Positions 17,646 to 28,152 of a stretch of DNA of 52,718 nucleotides are shown here, piece by piece. The stretch's first letter is position 1. Each line of letters begins with the position of its first letter. The stretch is taken from assembly GCF_022968795.1 (NCBI RefSeq), contig NZ_JALJRB010000031.1:1-52718 (forward strand). The letters run 5' to 3'. The position numbers were made by a program, and so were the translations under genes. This DNA is from Desulfatitalea alkaliphila (lineage in GTDB: Bacteria > Desulfobacterota > Desulfobacteria > Desulfobacterales > Desulfosarcinaceae). The notes beneath the pieces were generated by a model that was not told the origin of the DNA, made no database searches, and worked only from the letters and a program-made list of their open reading frames with translations.

Positions 17646-18767
17646 CTATGGCAGCATGACGAACTTGCCTTCTGCATTCACCTCGTAAACCCGGTACAGG
17701 TCGCCCACCCGATCACCCTTCTCGTCGAAGGAGATCTCGCCGGTCAGGCCGGGGAAGTCTTGCATCTCATTTTTCAGGTAGGCCACGATTTTATCGCGAT
17801 CGGTGCTGTCGGTCGCCTCGATGGCTTTGGTAATGACCCGGAAACCGTCACCGGCCAACACCGCCCAAACCGAACCGGGCTCGGCATTGTACTTGTTGCG
17901 GTAGCTCGCCATGAAGGCCTTGGCTTCAGGGGTGTCCAGATCCTGGGGCACGGGCGGGCTCAGAAAACGGTACCCGGCGGCCGCCGTCGGTCCGGCGATC
18001 TTGACCAGGTCCGGGTTGTTGGTGGCATCCCCGCCGATAAAGGGCACCGTCCAGTTCATCTCCATTTTTTGACGCAGCAAGAGCCCCGCTTCGCCGTAAT
18101 AGCCGGTGAAAAAGACCACGTCGGGGTTGGCGGCCCGCATGCGGGTCAGGATGGCGGTGTAATCGTTCTGCTGCGGGGTCAGGGCGTCGAAGAAAACAAT
18201 ATTGGCGCCGTCTTTCTGCAGCAGGGCCCGCGTTTCGTCGGCCAGCCCCTTGGCGTAGCTGGAGTTGTCGTGCAGAATGGCGATGGCCTTGAAACCACCA
18301 TCCTTCAGGGCCTTGAAACCGACCAGTCCCTGCTCATCGTCCCGCGGGCAGGTGCGCAGAAAATATGGGTTGCCCTTCTCGGTCAGTCGGATGGCAGTAG
18401 AGCCGTTGGCCACCTGGATGATGCCGGCCTCGTCGTAAATCCCCTGGGAGGCCTCGGTCACCGCCGAACCGTAGGTGCCGATGACCGCCAGGATGTTCTG
18501 GGTCGAGAGCCGCTGGGCCGCCAGGGCGGCGGTGCGCGGGTCGCCGCCGTCATCGGCGATGATCACCCGCACCTGCCGGCCGTTGATCCCGCCGGCCGCA
18601 TTGAGATCCTCGGCCAGCAACTCGACGATCTGTTTCATGTCCTGCCCCTCGCTGGCCCATGCGCCGGTCAGCGGGGCCATCAGCCCGATGCGAATCGGAT
18701 CGGCTGCCAACGCGGAACCCACCGTCAACAGTCCGATCAACAGTACCAACAGCAACATCTTTTTCAT
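17646..18767 (-). CDS. livK: Branched-chain-type ABC transporter substrate-binding protein
   Basis: 373 aa periplasmic binding protein (Peripla_BP_6 type). A signal peptide covers about residues 1-23 (MKKMLLLVLLIGLLTVGSAL, cleavage at ALA-ADP). PIRIGLMAPLTGAWASEGQD, LNAAGGINGRQVRVI and DDGGDPRTAALAAQRL are typical of the leucine/amino-acid group. The start at 18767 follows GGAGGATTCCATC; upstream codons are not homologous. First gene of the operon livKHMGF. The ligand is probably a branched-chain or other hydrophobic amino acid, but related proteins bind other carboxylates. Confidence 0.94.
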   Translation of the reverse strand: MKKMLLLVLLIGLLTVGSALAADPIRIGLMAPLTGAWASEGQDMKQIVELLAEDLNAAGGINGRQVRVIIADDGGDPRTAALAAQRLSTQNILAVIGTYGSAVTEASQGIYDEAGIIQVANGSTAIRLTEKGNPYFLRTCPRDDEQGLVGFKALKDGGFKAIAILHDNSSYAKGLADETRALLQKDGANIVFFDALTPQQNDYTAILTRMRAANPDVVFFTGYYGEAGLLLRQKMEMNWTVPFIGGDATNNPDLVKIAGPTAAAGYRFLSPPVPQDLDTPEAKAFMASYRNKYNAEPGSVWAVLAGDGFRVITKAIEATDSTDRDKIVAYLKNEMQDFPGLTGEISFDEKGDRVGDLYRVYEVNAEGKFVMLP

Positions 18768-18892
18768 GATGGAATCCTCCTTCAATATAGGGTTGGCCAA
18801 GCCGCTGCCGAAGGTTGCGATCCTCCCCTTCGGACAAGGCCTGCAGATCACAATACGAACGAAATTCAGGCAGTTGCCATTAAGGCAACAGG

Positions 18893-18934
18893 AGATTAGT
18901 GGAATCGGGCAGGTGTGTCAATCCTTTTGACACA
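18893..18934 (-). promoter_or_regulatory. Promoter of livKHMGF overlapped by a perfect palindrome
   Basis: TGTGTCAA (18914-18921) and TTGACACA (18927-18934) form perfect 8-bp arms with a 5-bp spacer. On the minus strand the arm contains TTGACA (18921-18916), followed after 17 bp by TAATCT (18898-18893), a reasonable sigma-70 promoter for livKHMGF. A repressor dimer bound here would cover the -35 box. The regulator is unknown. The rest of 18768-19191 shows only a second -35-like TTGACA on the plus strand (19076). Confidence 0.55.
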
Positions 18935-19075
18935 TGGCACAGGTCGACCAGTTTCGGGAATGTGGGAGGCGCCGGCCGTCCGATCCCTTCTCTATTCTTC
19001 TATCCAGGCGACATAAAAATGCAAGCACAAAATGACCCGCCTTCACTGGCTGCTGGTTGTTCATTCGCTTTTGCC

Positions 19076-19104
19076 TTGACAACCTCCTGAAGCTCCATTA
19101 ATTA
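19076..19104 (+). promoter_or_regulatory. Possible promoter of the second liv operon
   Basis: A consensus TTGACA (19076-19081) is followed after 16-17 bp by the AT-rich TTAATTA, a poor -10. It lies about 90 bp upstream of the first gene of the plus-strand transporter operon. The weak -10 leaves this tentative. Confidence 0.3.
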
Positions 19105-19191
19105 GCGCAGTTCATTCTCGTTTTTCGAATCGGCGCGGTTCGGCAGTGGCCCTTGATCTCGATATGACGATGCTCGCGAGGTGCAGTTGAA

Positions 19192-20262
19192 ATGGACATG
19201 AAGCGTTCCTATTACGAGGATATCGAACTGTTCGGCAGCGGCACGGTTCTATTTTGGGCCATCATACTGCTTGCCGGTCTCCTGGCGGCGCCCTTCTTCG
19301 CCACCCAGTACCATGTTTACCTGTTCAACCTGATCTTGGTGCACATCATCGTCGCCGTTGGGCTTAACATCCTGGTCGGGTCCACCGGCCAGATCGCCTT
19401 GGGCCACGGCGGTTTTTTCGCCATCGGCGCCTTCGTCACCGTGCTGCTGATGACCAAGCTGCAACTTCCCTTTTTCGTCGCCCTGCTGGGGTCGGCCTTC
19501 ATCGCCGCCTTCTTCGGTTTTCTGCTCGGTTTGCCCGCCCTGCGCCTGGAAGGCCCTTATTTGGCCATCGCCACCCTGGCTTTCGGCCTGGCCATCATGC
19601 ATATCATCGGTCACATGGAGCTGTTCGGCGGCCGCACCGGCCTTTCGGCGCCGCCGCTGGATATCGGCATACCGCAACTGGGCTTCAGTTGGGTGCTCCA
19701 CTCCCAGGTGAGCAAATACTACCTGATCCTGGCCATCACCGTCGGCATGGTGCTTTTCGCTATCAACATTTTGAAAACCAAGGCGGGGCGTGCCTTTGTC
19801 GCCATTCGCGACAGCGAGATCGCCGCCGAGGTGATCGGCATCAACCTGGCGGTCTACAAAACCCTCGCCTTTGCCGTCAGCGCCTTTTATGCCGGCATTG
19901 CCGGCGGCCTTTACGCCTTCGTGCTGGGTTTCTTCGATCCGTTCACCTTCAACCTGATCCTGTCGGTGATTTTCCTGGTGATGGTGGTGGTGGGCGGACT
20001 GGGCTCGGTGATGGGGGCCATCGCCGGCGCCACCTTGATCACCTACCTGATGTACGATCTGTTCAAGAACGTCGGCGAGGTGCCCGTCGTGGGCGACCTG
20101 CTGGTTTCCTTCTCGCGGCAATGGCTGACGGTCAGCGGTATCGACAACTTCAACCTGATCGCACTGGGGCTGGTGATGATCGGCATCATCATCTTCGAAC
20201 CGCTGGGCATTTTCGGCGCCTGGATCCGAGTCAAAAAATATTGGAAGACCTGGCCCTTTTGA
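19192..20262 (+). CDS. livM: Liv-type ABC transporter permease LivM (second system)
   Basis: 356 aa. Multiple membrane segments; NILVGSTGQIALGHGGFFAI is the LivM hallmark, and FVAIRDSEIAAEVIGINLAV is the coupling helix. GLGSVMGAIAGATLITYL lies near the C-terminus. It is longer than the first LivM and is the first gene of a divergent operon with the order M-H-K-G-F-ligase, unlike the K-H-M-G-F order on the other strand; the two systems are therefore not a recent tandem duplication. Confidence 0.94.
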   Translation: MDMKRSYYEDIELFGSGTVLFWAIILLAGLLAAPFFATQYHVYLFNLILVHIIVAVGLNILVGSTGQIALGHGGFFAIGAFVTVLLMTKLQLPFFVALLGSAFIAAFFGFLLGLPALRLEGPYLAIATLAFGLAIMHIIGHMELFGGRTGLSAPPLDIGIPQLGFSWVLHSQVSKYYLILAITVGMVLFAINILKTKAGRAFVAIRDSEIAAEVIGINLAVYKTLAFAVSAFYAGIAGGLYAFVLGFFDPFTFNLILSVIFLVMVVVGGLGSVMGAIAGATLITYLMYDLFKNVGEVPVVGDLLVSFSRQWLTVSGIDNFNLIALGLVMIGIIIFEPLGIFGAWIRVKKYWKTWPF

Positions 20263-20321
20263 GGGCCCGCGCAAGCCTCACTACCCAACATATTTCTAAT
20301 CGCGCAATGCATGGGGGAACG

Positions 20322-21197
20322 ATGCCGTTCGGACAGTTGTTGATCGAAGGATTGGCCATGGGGGCGTGCTACGGCCTTTTCGGATTGGCGGTGGTGATCA
20401 TCTACAAAACTTCGGAGGTGGTCAATTTCGCCGCCGGCGACATGGCCATGTTCTCCACCTTTGTCTCCTTTCATGTATTGACGGTCTACGGCGCGCCCTT
20501 TTGGGTCTCCTTTCTCGCCGCCCTGGCCTTTGCCGCACTGCTGGGGGTTTTCATCGAGTTTTTCTTTCTGCGGCCGGCCAAGAACCCGAGCCTGTTGGGT
20601 CTGATCGTGATCACCATCGGCACCCAACTGCTGCTGGCGGGCGTGGCCAGCTGGAAATGGGGCGCCGAGCAGCAAGCCTTCTCCATTCCCTTCTCCTATC
20701 AGGTGACCTACGAAATTATGCCGGGCTTCGTGATCAGTCAATGGGCCATCGCCGTGTTCATCATCGCCGCCTTGATCATGGCCTTTCTCTATTTCTTCTT
20801 CAAACACACCAAGCTGGGCACCGCCATGCGCGCTACCCAGCAGAACAAGCACGCCGCCAAGATCATGGGCATCAAGACCAACCGGGTCTTCGCCTTCGCC
20901 TGGGCCTTCAGTTCGGTCATCGGCGTCACGGCGGCGGTCCTCCTGTCCGCCCGCACCATCCTGGATCCCCAGTTCATGATGGAGCCTTTTCTGCGCGCCT
21001 TCGCCGCCGCCGTGCTGGGCGGCCTGATGAGCATCCCCGGAGTGCTCATCGGTGGCGGCATCATGGGGTTGATCGAGAACTTTTTCGGCTACGCCTGGCC
21101 CACCTGGAAACCGATCACGGCCTTCGTGGTCATCGTTCTGGTGCTCTGCATCCGCCCGGCGGGGCTTTTCGGCAAGCATTACGTCAAAAAGGTGTAA
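20322..21197 (+). CDS. livH: Liv-type ABC transporter permease LivH (second system)
   Basis: 291 aa. LIEGLAMGACYGLFGLAVVI, IYKTSEVVNFAAGDMAMFST and TAMRATQQNKHAAKIMGIKT identify LivH. ATG 20322 was chosen over ATG 20307 because GGGGGAAC precedes it. It lies 59 bp after livM. Confidence 0.94.
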   Translation: MPFGQLLIEGLAMGACYGLFGLAVVIIYKTSEVVNFAAGDMAMFSTFVSFHVLTVYGAPFWVSFLAALAFAALLGVFIEFFFLRPAKNPSLLGLIVITIGTQLLLAGVASWKWGAEQQAFSIPFSYQVTYEIMPGFVISQWAIAVFIIAALIMAFLYFFFKHTKLGTAMRATQQNKHAAKIMGIKTNRVFAFAWAFSSVIGVTAAVLLSARTILDPQFMMEPFLRAFAAAVLGGLMSIPGVLIGGGIMGLIENFFGYAWPTWKPITAFVVIVLVLCIRPAGLFGKHYVKKV

Positions 21198-21235
21198 CGG
21201 CAATGGATCAATTCACCACAAAAAGGAGAATGGCA

Positions 21236-22426
21236 ATGAAGATGAAACGCATCTTGACGGCACTGGCAGTTCCGCTGCTGGCCTTGTTCCTCCTGGCCGA
21301 TACCGGTTTTGCACAACGCGAGCGCGGCTTCGACGACAAGGAGATCCGCATCGGCCAATGGGGGCCGCAGACCGGTCCGGCCGCTCCTTGGGGCGCCGTG
21401 GCCAGGGGCAGCAAGCTGGTTTTCGACATGGTCAACGAAAAGGGCGGCATCCACGGGCGCCAGATTCGTTACTTCATCCGTGACGATCAGTACAACCCGT
21501 CCCAGACCATGGCCGGCGTGCGCGAATTGGTGGATCGCCGCGGCGTCCTGGCCTTCGTGGGCGGCGTGGGCACCGCGCCGGGCATGGCGGTGCAATCCTA
21601 CCTGCGCCAGAACGAGATCATCTGGGTGGGCGTCTGCTCCGGCGCCGAGGCCTTCCAGGACAACCCCTGGCAATGGAACATGTGGCCCTCCTATTTCGAC
21701 GACGGCAGCCTGCTGGCCAAGTTCGCCGTGGAGAACAAAGGCTACAAGAAGATCGCCCTTTTCTATCAAAATGACGATTGGGGCATGGACGCCATGAAAG
21801 GGATCAACCGCCGCCTGAAAGAGCACAACATGGAACTTGTAGCCGCGGTTCCCGTGGAACCCATCGAGCGGGATCTCTCCTCCCAGATCGCCCGGCTGCA
21901 ATCTTCCGGCGCCGAGGCGATCATCGGCATCGTGGCGCCCACCCAGGCGGCCATCGCACTGCGCACTGCGGTTTCCGTCGGTTTCCAGCCCCAGTGGTTG
22001 CACTCCTACAACCTGTGCGACTTCGCCCTGATGAACCACATCACCGACGGGCTGTGGGCAAGGGAAGGGGTGATCACCTCCGCCTTCACCGATGATCCCA
22101 ATGCCGACACCCCCCTGATGAACAGCTACCGCGAGGCCGTCAAAAAGCTCGCCCCCGAGGAGCGCTGGGGCATCTTCTACATGGCCGGCATCGTAGTGGC
22201 CGAACCTTTGGTGCATGCCCTGGAAAAGGCCGGCCCCGACCTGAGCACCGCCGCCCTGCGCGATGCCCTGGACAGCATCGCCGACTTCAAGGGCATCGGC
22301 CCCCGCATTACCTGGAGCAAAGAGAGCCATCGGCCGCCCAGGGAACTGCAGATCTGGCAGTGCGGCCCCAACGGGGAAACCATCGTGGTGCAGGACTGGA
22401 TCGAGAACGAACTGTCCATGGAGTAA
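21236..22426 (+). CDS. Liv-type ABC transporter substrate-binding protein (second system)
   Basis: 396 aa. A signal peptide (residues 1-23, ending GFAQ) precedes a Peripla_BP_6 fold: DDKEIRIGQWGPQTGPAAPW, VNEKGGIHGRQIRYFIRDDQ, then YQNDDWGMDAMKG. This subgroup (IGQWGPQTGP...) differs from the leucine-binding group and is often beside acyl- or aryl-CoA ligases, so an aromatic or aliphatic carboxylate is a plausible ligand; this is inference. Of three in-frame ATGs, 21236 has AAGGAG at ideal spacing; 21230 overlaps the site and 21203 has none. Confidence 0.9.
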   Translation: MKMKRILTALAVPLLALFLLADTGFAQRERGFDDKEIRIGQWGPQTGPAAPWGAVARGSKLVFDMVNEKGGIHGRQIRYFIRDDQYNPSQTMAGVRELVDRRGVLAFVGGVGTAPGMAVQSYLRQNEIIWVGVCSGAEAFQDNPWQWNMWPSYFDDGSLLAKFAVENKGYKKIALFYQNDDWGMDAMKGINRRLKEHNMELVAAVPVEPIERDLSSQIARLQSSGAEAIIGIVAPTQAAIALRTAVSVGFQPQWLHSYNLCDFALMNHITDGLWAREGVITSAFTDDPNADTPLMNSYREAVKKLAPEERWGIFYMAGIVVAEPLVHALEKAGPDLSTAALRDALDSIADFKGIGPRITWSKESHRPPRELQIWQCGPNGETIVVQDWIENELSME

Positions 22427-22435
22427 ATCGGCCTT

Positions 22436-22473
22436 AAGCCGGCGGGGTCTGAATCTGCTTTACCCGCCGGCTT
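22436..22473 (+). terminator. Hairpin after the binding-protein gene
   Basis: AAGCCGGCGGG (22436-22446) pairs perfectly with CCCGCCGGCTT (22463-22473), loop 16 nt. There is no T-run, so it more likely stabilises the upstream mRNA or attenuates read-through within the operon than fully terminates. This would allow more binding protein than ATPases. Confidence 0.55.
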
Positions 22474-22595
22474 GCAGCCCCGATTGCGGCGCGTTGGTAC
22501 GACAGCCGCACCAACGGGCGAACCCAAGGGTGTTTGATCAATCTCCGCGACGGCCACCGGAATCGGCGGCCGTCGCCATCGAAAGCGGTAGGTTC

Positions 22596-23374
22596 ATGGC
22601 TTTTTTCAATGTCGCCCATCTGCACATCAGCTTCGGTGGGCTCAAAGCGGTCAACAACATCAGTTTCGATGTGCAACGCAACGAGATTTTCTCCATCATC
22701 GGCCCCAACGGTTCGGGCAAGACCACCATCTTCAATCTCATCAGCGGCATCTACCGACCCGACGAGGGACGGATCGTGCTGGAGGGCGAGAACATGGTGG
22801 GCAAAACACCGGACCGCATCGCCCGCAAGGGCATCGCCCGCACTTTCCAGAACATCGAGCTGTTCGCCAATGCCACGGTGATGGACAACCTGATGCTCGG
22901 CCGTCACATCCACATGCGCACGGGCATCTTCGGCGGCGCCTTCATGTTCGGCAGCCGCTCCCGGGCGGCCCGCGAGGAGGTGGCGCACCGGGAGAAGGTA
23001 GAGCGGATCATCGACTTTCTCGAATTGCAATCGGTACGCGACCAGTTCGTCGGCGGCCTGGCCTACGGCAAACGCAAACTGGTGGAACTGGGCCGCGCCC
23101 TGGCCATGGAACCCAAGGTGATGCTGCTCGACGAGCCGTCGGCCGGAATGAACACCGAGGAGAAGGACGATCTGACCATCTGGATCAAGGACATCCGGGA
23201 CGACTTCCAGGTGACCATTTTATTGATCGAACACGATATGAACATGATCATGGGCATTTCCGACCGGGTGCTGGCCATGAACCAAGGCCGGGAGATCATC
23301 CAGGGCGCGCCCGGCGAGGTGCAACGCCACCCGGAAGTGATCAAGGCCTATCTGGGAGAGGAGGCGATCGCCTG

Positions 23375-23375
<1 letters not shown>
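22596..23375 (+). CDS. livG: Liv-type ABC transporter ATPase LivG (second system)
   Basis: 259 aa. Walker A GPNGSGKTT, ARTFQNIELFANATVMDNLM, signature region GLAYGKRKLVELGRALA, Walker B VMLLDEPSAGMN, LLIEHDMNMIMGI with the catalytic His. Its stop overlaps the next start by one base (TGATG), so translation of livF is coupled. Confidence 0.95.
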
Positions 23376-24157
<782 letters not shown>

Positions 24158-24220
24158 GAGGTGTCCGTTCAACCGGTTCCGCAATATGGCTGCTGAAGAT
24201 CGATCTGAAGAGGAAAAGGG

Positions 24221-26023
24221 ATGACCATCGAAACATTGCCCAAAGCGCTGCTGCACATCGCGTCCACTCAACCCGAACGCGTGGCCCTGCGTCGCAAGGA
24301 GTTCGGTATCTGGCGGGACATCACCTGGGCTGAATATCTGCGCAAGGTAAAGTATACGGCCCTCGGGCTGCACGCCCTGGGGCTCTCCTATGGCGAGCAT
24401 GTATCGATCATCGGTGAAAACCGCCCCGAATGGCTCTATTCAGCCCTCGGCGCGGTGTGCGCCGGCGGCGCCTGGGTGGGCATCTACACCACCAATCCGG
24501 CGCCGGAGTGCGAATATGTGGTCACCCATTCCGATGCCGTGTTCTACATCTGCGAAGACGAGGAGCAGTTGGACAAGGCGTTGGTGTTCCGGGAGAAAAC
24601 CCCCAAGCTGCGTCGGCTGATCGTCTGGGAAATGGAAGGTCTGAAGCACTTCCAGGATCCCATGCTGATGAGCTTCGCCCAGCTGCTGGAGCTGGGCGAA
24701 GCTACGGACAAGGCCCAACCGGAACTGTTTCAACAATTGATCGAACAGGTGAAACCCCAAGACACCGCCGGCATCATCTACACCTCCGGCACCACCGGTC
24801 CGCCCAAGGGCGCCATGCTGAGCCACGAAAACTACCTGTGGGTCGGCCAGGCGGCGCGCCAGGTGATGTACACCACCCGCGACGACGAAACCATCTCCTT
24901 TCTGCCCCTGAACCACGTCTACGAGCAGATCTTCGACATCATGTTCCACCTGACCGTGGGCCACACGGTCAACTTCACCGAGAGCACCGACACGGTGATG
25001 GCCGACATGCGGGATGTTTCCCCCACCGTTTTTCACGCGGTGCCGCGCATCTGGGAAAAATACTACTCGGCCATCGTGCTCAAGATGGCCGACGCCACCT
25101 GGATCAAACGAACCCTTTACAACATGGCCATCAAGATCGGCACCCAATACAACAACAAGGCCCTTGCCAAGCAATCCATACCCGTGCACCTGACACTGGC
25201 CTACCATCTGTTCTATTTCGTCGTCTTCCGCAAACTCAAAAAGCGGCTGGGCTTCGATCGCATCCGCTTCGGCGGCTCCGGTGCCGCGCCCATTTCCCAT
25301 GAAATCCTGAAGTTCTTCCAGAGCATCGGCATCCCCATCCGGGAGGGCTACGGCATGACCGAGACCACGGGCGTGACCCACATGTCGGACGAGCGCAACT
25401 TCAAGGTGGGCACCGTCGGCCGCGCCCTGCCGGAGACCGAGGTGCGCATCGCCGAGGACGGTGAAATCGTAGTCCGCCACAAAGGCATTTTCAAGGGCTA
25501 CTACAAGGATCCGGAGAAAACCGCCGAAGTCCTCAACGACGGATGGCTGCACACCGGCGATGTCGGTGAAATCGACGACGAAGGCTATCTCAAGCTGACG
25601 GACCGCAAAAAAGACCTGATCATCACTGCCGGCGGCAAGAACATCGCACCCCAGTTCCTGGAAAACCTGCTCAAGTTCTCCCCTTACATCAACGACGCGG
25701 TGGTGATCGGCGACCGGCGCAAATACCTGACCGCCATCATCGTCATCGACGAGGAGAATGTCACCAAGTACGCCCAGGACCAGAAGGTGCAGTTCACCAC
25801 CTTCGCCACCATGACCAAAGCCCCCGAGATCGTCGATTTGATCCAGCAGGAGGTGGACAAAGTCAACCGCCAGGTGGCCCGCGTGGAAAACATCCGCAAA
25901 TTCCGCATCCTGGACAAGAAACTTTACACCGAAGACGGCGAAGTGACCCCCACCATGAAGGTCAAACGCAAATCGATCAACGAGCAGTACAAAGATTTGA
26001 TTGAATCGATGTACGCGGCGTGA
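24221..26023 (+). CDS. AMP-forming acyl-CoA synthetase (long-chain FadD15-like)
   Basis: 600 aa. It activates a carboxylic acid to its CoA thioester through an acyl-adenylate. Adenylation motifs are IIYTSGTTGPPKGAMLSHEN (A3/P-loop), FLPLNHVYEQI, FGGSGAAPISHEI, EGYGMTETTGV, GWLHTGDVGEIDDEGYL and LTDRKKDLIITAGGKNIAPQ. Length and FLPLNHVYEQ/GGKNIAPQ place it with long-chain acyl-CoA ligases. It lies 63 bp after livF on the same strand, so the operon plausibly imports an organic acid and traps it as a CoA ester for beta-oxidation. Chain length specificity is not readable. Confidence 0.93.
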   Translation: MTIETLPKALLHIASTQPERVALRRKEFGIWRDITWAEYLRKVKYTALGLHALGLSYGEHVSIIGENRPEWLYSALGAVCAGGAWVGIYTTNPAPECEYVVTHSDAVFYICEDEEQLDKALVFREKTPKLRRLIVWEMEGLKHFQDPMLMSFAQLLELGEATDKAQPELFQQLIEQVKPQDTAGIIYTSGTTGPPKGAMLSHENYLWVGQAARQVMYTTRDDETISFLPLNHVYEQIFDIMFHLTVGHTVNFTESTDTVMADMRDVSPTVFHAVPRIWEKYYSAIVLKMADATWIKRTLYNMAIKIGTQYNNKALAKQSIPVHLTLAYHLFYFVVFRKLKKRLGFDRIRFGGSGAAPISHEILKFFQSIGIPIREGYGMTETTGVTHMSDERNFKVGTVGRALPETEVRIAEDGEIVVRHKGIFKGYYKDPEKTAEVLNDGWLHTGDVGEIDDEGYLKLTDRKKDLIITAGGKNIAPQFLENLLKFSPYINDAVVIGDRRKYLTAIIVIDEENVTKYAQDQKVQFTTFATMTKAPEIVDLIQQEVDKVNRQVARVENIRKFRILDKKLYTEDGEVTPTMKVKRKSINEQYKDLIESMYAA

Positions 26024-26181
26024 TGCGATTCGTAAGTTGAACAACCGACGGAAAATAGTTCAAAGTTGAAAATTTGTGGTCGACATGCGCTCCGTTCACC
26101 ACTGAGGATAGTGTCGCGCTGCGGCACCCCTACCGACCATTCATCGCAAATTTGCGACGCAACCCTTCGTCTTCCTTCGCA

Positions 26182-26637
26182 TCACTTTATCCGGGAATCG
26201 GCATCCAGTATGGTGTGTCGCATATAATCGCTGAGGGCTTCCTGCAGGGTGGCCGCGGCAAGAAAGGCGCAGTGGCGGTCCTCTTCGGGAAAAACACCCA
26301 ATAATTCCAGTATTGTTTCACCCGTGATGTCGGCGATGGCCTCGGGCGTGCATCCATGGGCCATCTCGGCGGCCAATGATCCGCATACGGTGCTGGCGCC
26401 GCAACCGTCGGTCAAATAGGATGCAGACACGACCCGGCCCTGTTCGAATTTCAGAAACAGTTGCATCGTATCGCCGCAAGTGCCTTTAAGGCGCGCGCGG
26501 CCATGGGCGTCCTGCATGGCGCCCTGGTACAACGGGTTGCGCCAGCGTTCAAACCCCAGCTCACCATAGGCCGCTCGTGTCTCTTCGAATATACGGCCTT
26601 GCAAATCGTTGACGAAATCATCCAGCTTGTCGCTCAT
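26182..26637 (-). CDS. IscU/NifU N-terminal-type iron-sulfur scaffold protein
   Basis: 151 aa. The three scaffold cysteines are present: Cys54 (GTCGDTM), Cys79 (DGCGASTVCGS) and Cys123 (DRHCAFLAAATLQEAL); Cys85 and Cys96 are extra. YQGAMQDAHGRARLKGTCGD corresponds to the family's NPxNxG...GxCGD region, though the NPRNVG motif is degenerate. This matches the NifU-like group common in anaerobes rather than canonical IscU. It probably assembles or transfers Fe-S clusters in the cytoplasm. It stands alone, not beside a cysteine desulfurase. A 14-bp palindrome (26144-26157) lies downstream. Confidence 0.85.
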   Translation of the reverse strand: MSDKLDDFVNDLQGRIFEETRAAYGELGFERWRNPLYQGAMQDAHGRARLKGTCGDTMQLFLKFEQGRVVSASYLTDGCGASTVCGSLAAEMAHGCTPEAIADITGETILELLGVFPEEDRHCAFLAAATLQEALSDYMRHTILDADSRIK

Positions 26638-27110
26638 GTTTGCCTATCGCTCCTGTAACGGTATCTATTGCCGATGAATCTCATCGAAGTCGGCGCGCGG
26701 GGAGTGAAACAAAGGATTTCACCCCCCGCCACCTTGGCAAAACCGATACACCCGGTTGGGTTGACAGCAAAGCTTGTGCCGGGAGCGCGAAAGTATCCTA
26801 AGGATTATCATAAGTCCCTGTAATGATTTCCATTGCAGGATTAGGTGTTCCGGCCCCACGGAAAAGATGGATACGGAAGATAGCACGGGTGCGACACTCT
26901 CATGGCGAGATGTCCCTGGAAAAACGCATTCAGGCAGGCGCATGCATGCATATAGCCGGGATGGTTGTTTGCCACCGACCGCATCTACGGCCTGTCCGGC
27001 GATCTGCAAAAATGCATGCCACGCAAAACGTCGAAGGAGGCCTAAATTGAGCCGACAACGTTCTATTGAGCTTGATCACCGGCACCTGTCGCGGGGCGAT
27101 GTGACATAAG

Positions 27111-27937
27111 TTGTTTTTCTATAACTCTAAGCATCTGTTGAGGATTAATCGGTCAGGAAATATAACACCAGGAGATCCACCTGGCGGTGATTTGTATCCC
27201 GGTGCGGCCAAGTTGCTGGTGAAGTTCGGCTATGTGTTGTCGATTGCGGACGTACAGGGACTGTATGCCTCCTACGGCAGCGCCTTGAACCACCTGGCGC
27301 GGGCCAACCGGTCTTACTGGATGCCGCCGGCATTCTGGGGCGCCTACGATTTGAAGGAAGATATGGAACCCCTCACCCCCGGCAGGCAACACCGACTGGA
27401 CTTCGCCCTCGGGCCGCTCTCTTATATCTTCAAATTAGATCACCGCATTCGCCTGACCATTACCTGTGTCCAACCGGAGGTCACGCCCGAGATTTTCCCT
27501 GAACCGCAGGTGTTTGTCTGGTTCGATGCCATCAGACGCTCCAGCCTCGATCTGCCCGTTATCGATACGTCACCCATCAAGGCGACGGTGAAGGTGGCCA
27601 CGCCGCAACACAGGCACGGCAAGAAGGGTTTGGTCTTTAGGGCTCGCGAAAAAACAATTTCCCCGACCGCCTGGCCGGAGGCTACATCGCCGACATCGCT
27701 CTCGACACCGTCCGGTGCAATGGCGCGCCCGCCAGGGATACCTATGTGGAAAGGGGCGCCTTGTTCGTGCAATGCAGTGAGAAAGATTTGACCAAAAAGG
27801 GACGGGGCGTTACAATCACCGGAAATTTCGGCGCCCGATACGATTACGGCGACACATCCTTCGAAGCCTCGAACAAGGCAGCGCAAATCGCCGACCGTAT
27901 AAAAGGCATGATGGAGAAAAAACGCGCCACCAGATGA
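27111..27937 (+). pseudogene. Decayed CocE/NonD-type hydrolase remnant and adjoining fragment
   Basis: One frame reads KFGYVLSIADVQGLYASYGS, resembling the alpha/beta-hydrolase part of CocE/NonD proteins, then jumps directly to PGRQHRLDFALGPLSYIFKL and HRIRLTITCV, typical of their C-terminal jelly-roll, ending RRSSLDLPVI. The catalytic middle is missing. From about 27670 another frame reads AGGYIADIALDTVRCNGAPA and VERGALFVQCSEKDLTKKGR up to a stop at 27937; its family is not recognised. No good start exists. The upstream stretch 26638-27110 holds no gene I can support. Confidence 0.45.
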
Positions 27938-27951
27938 TACGCCCGACAATC

Positions 27952-28050
27952 CCCGTTGGGGCACCACATGCCGTGGTCCAACACCACAGGCAACCCCTGT
28001 AGGGACGGCATGCCGTGCCCCTACGACAGCGGCGGTGCCGTTTGCCGCAG
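27952..28050. repeat. GTAGGGGCACGGC-family palindromes
   Basis: A degenerate copy (GTTGGGGCACCACATGCCGT) is followed by GTAGGGACGGCATGCCGTGC ending in CCCTAC. From 28003 to about 28050 the sequence continues as ACGACAGCGGCGGTGCCG and TTTGCCGCAG, nearly identical to the flank of the copy at 29167-29214, so the repeated unit is longer than the palindrome. Confidence 0.85.
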
Positions 28051-28152
28051 GGTACGCTTGGGTGGCACCACTGGGCCCATCGGCAAATTCCGCATAAACC
28101 CTTTAAACCTGCACAAGCCTTTTAAACAGGCATTTTCGCGAAAGAAACCAAG

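Noticed and set aside
26144-26157. Perfect palindrome TCGCAAATTTGCGA
   Set aside because: Short, in a non-coding gap between two genes, with no T-run or promoter relation; not enough to call an operator or terminator.
26774-27109. 111-residue plus-strand open frame
   Set aside because: Cys/Arg-rich composition without homology or ribosome site, in a region next to a decayed gene; probably random.
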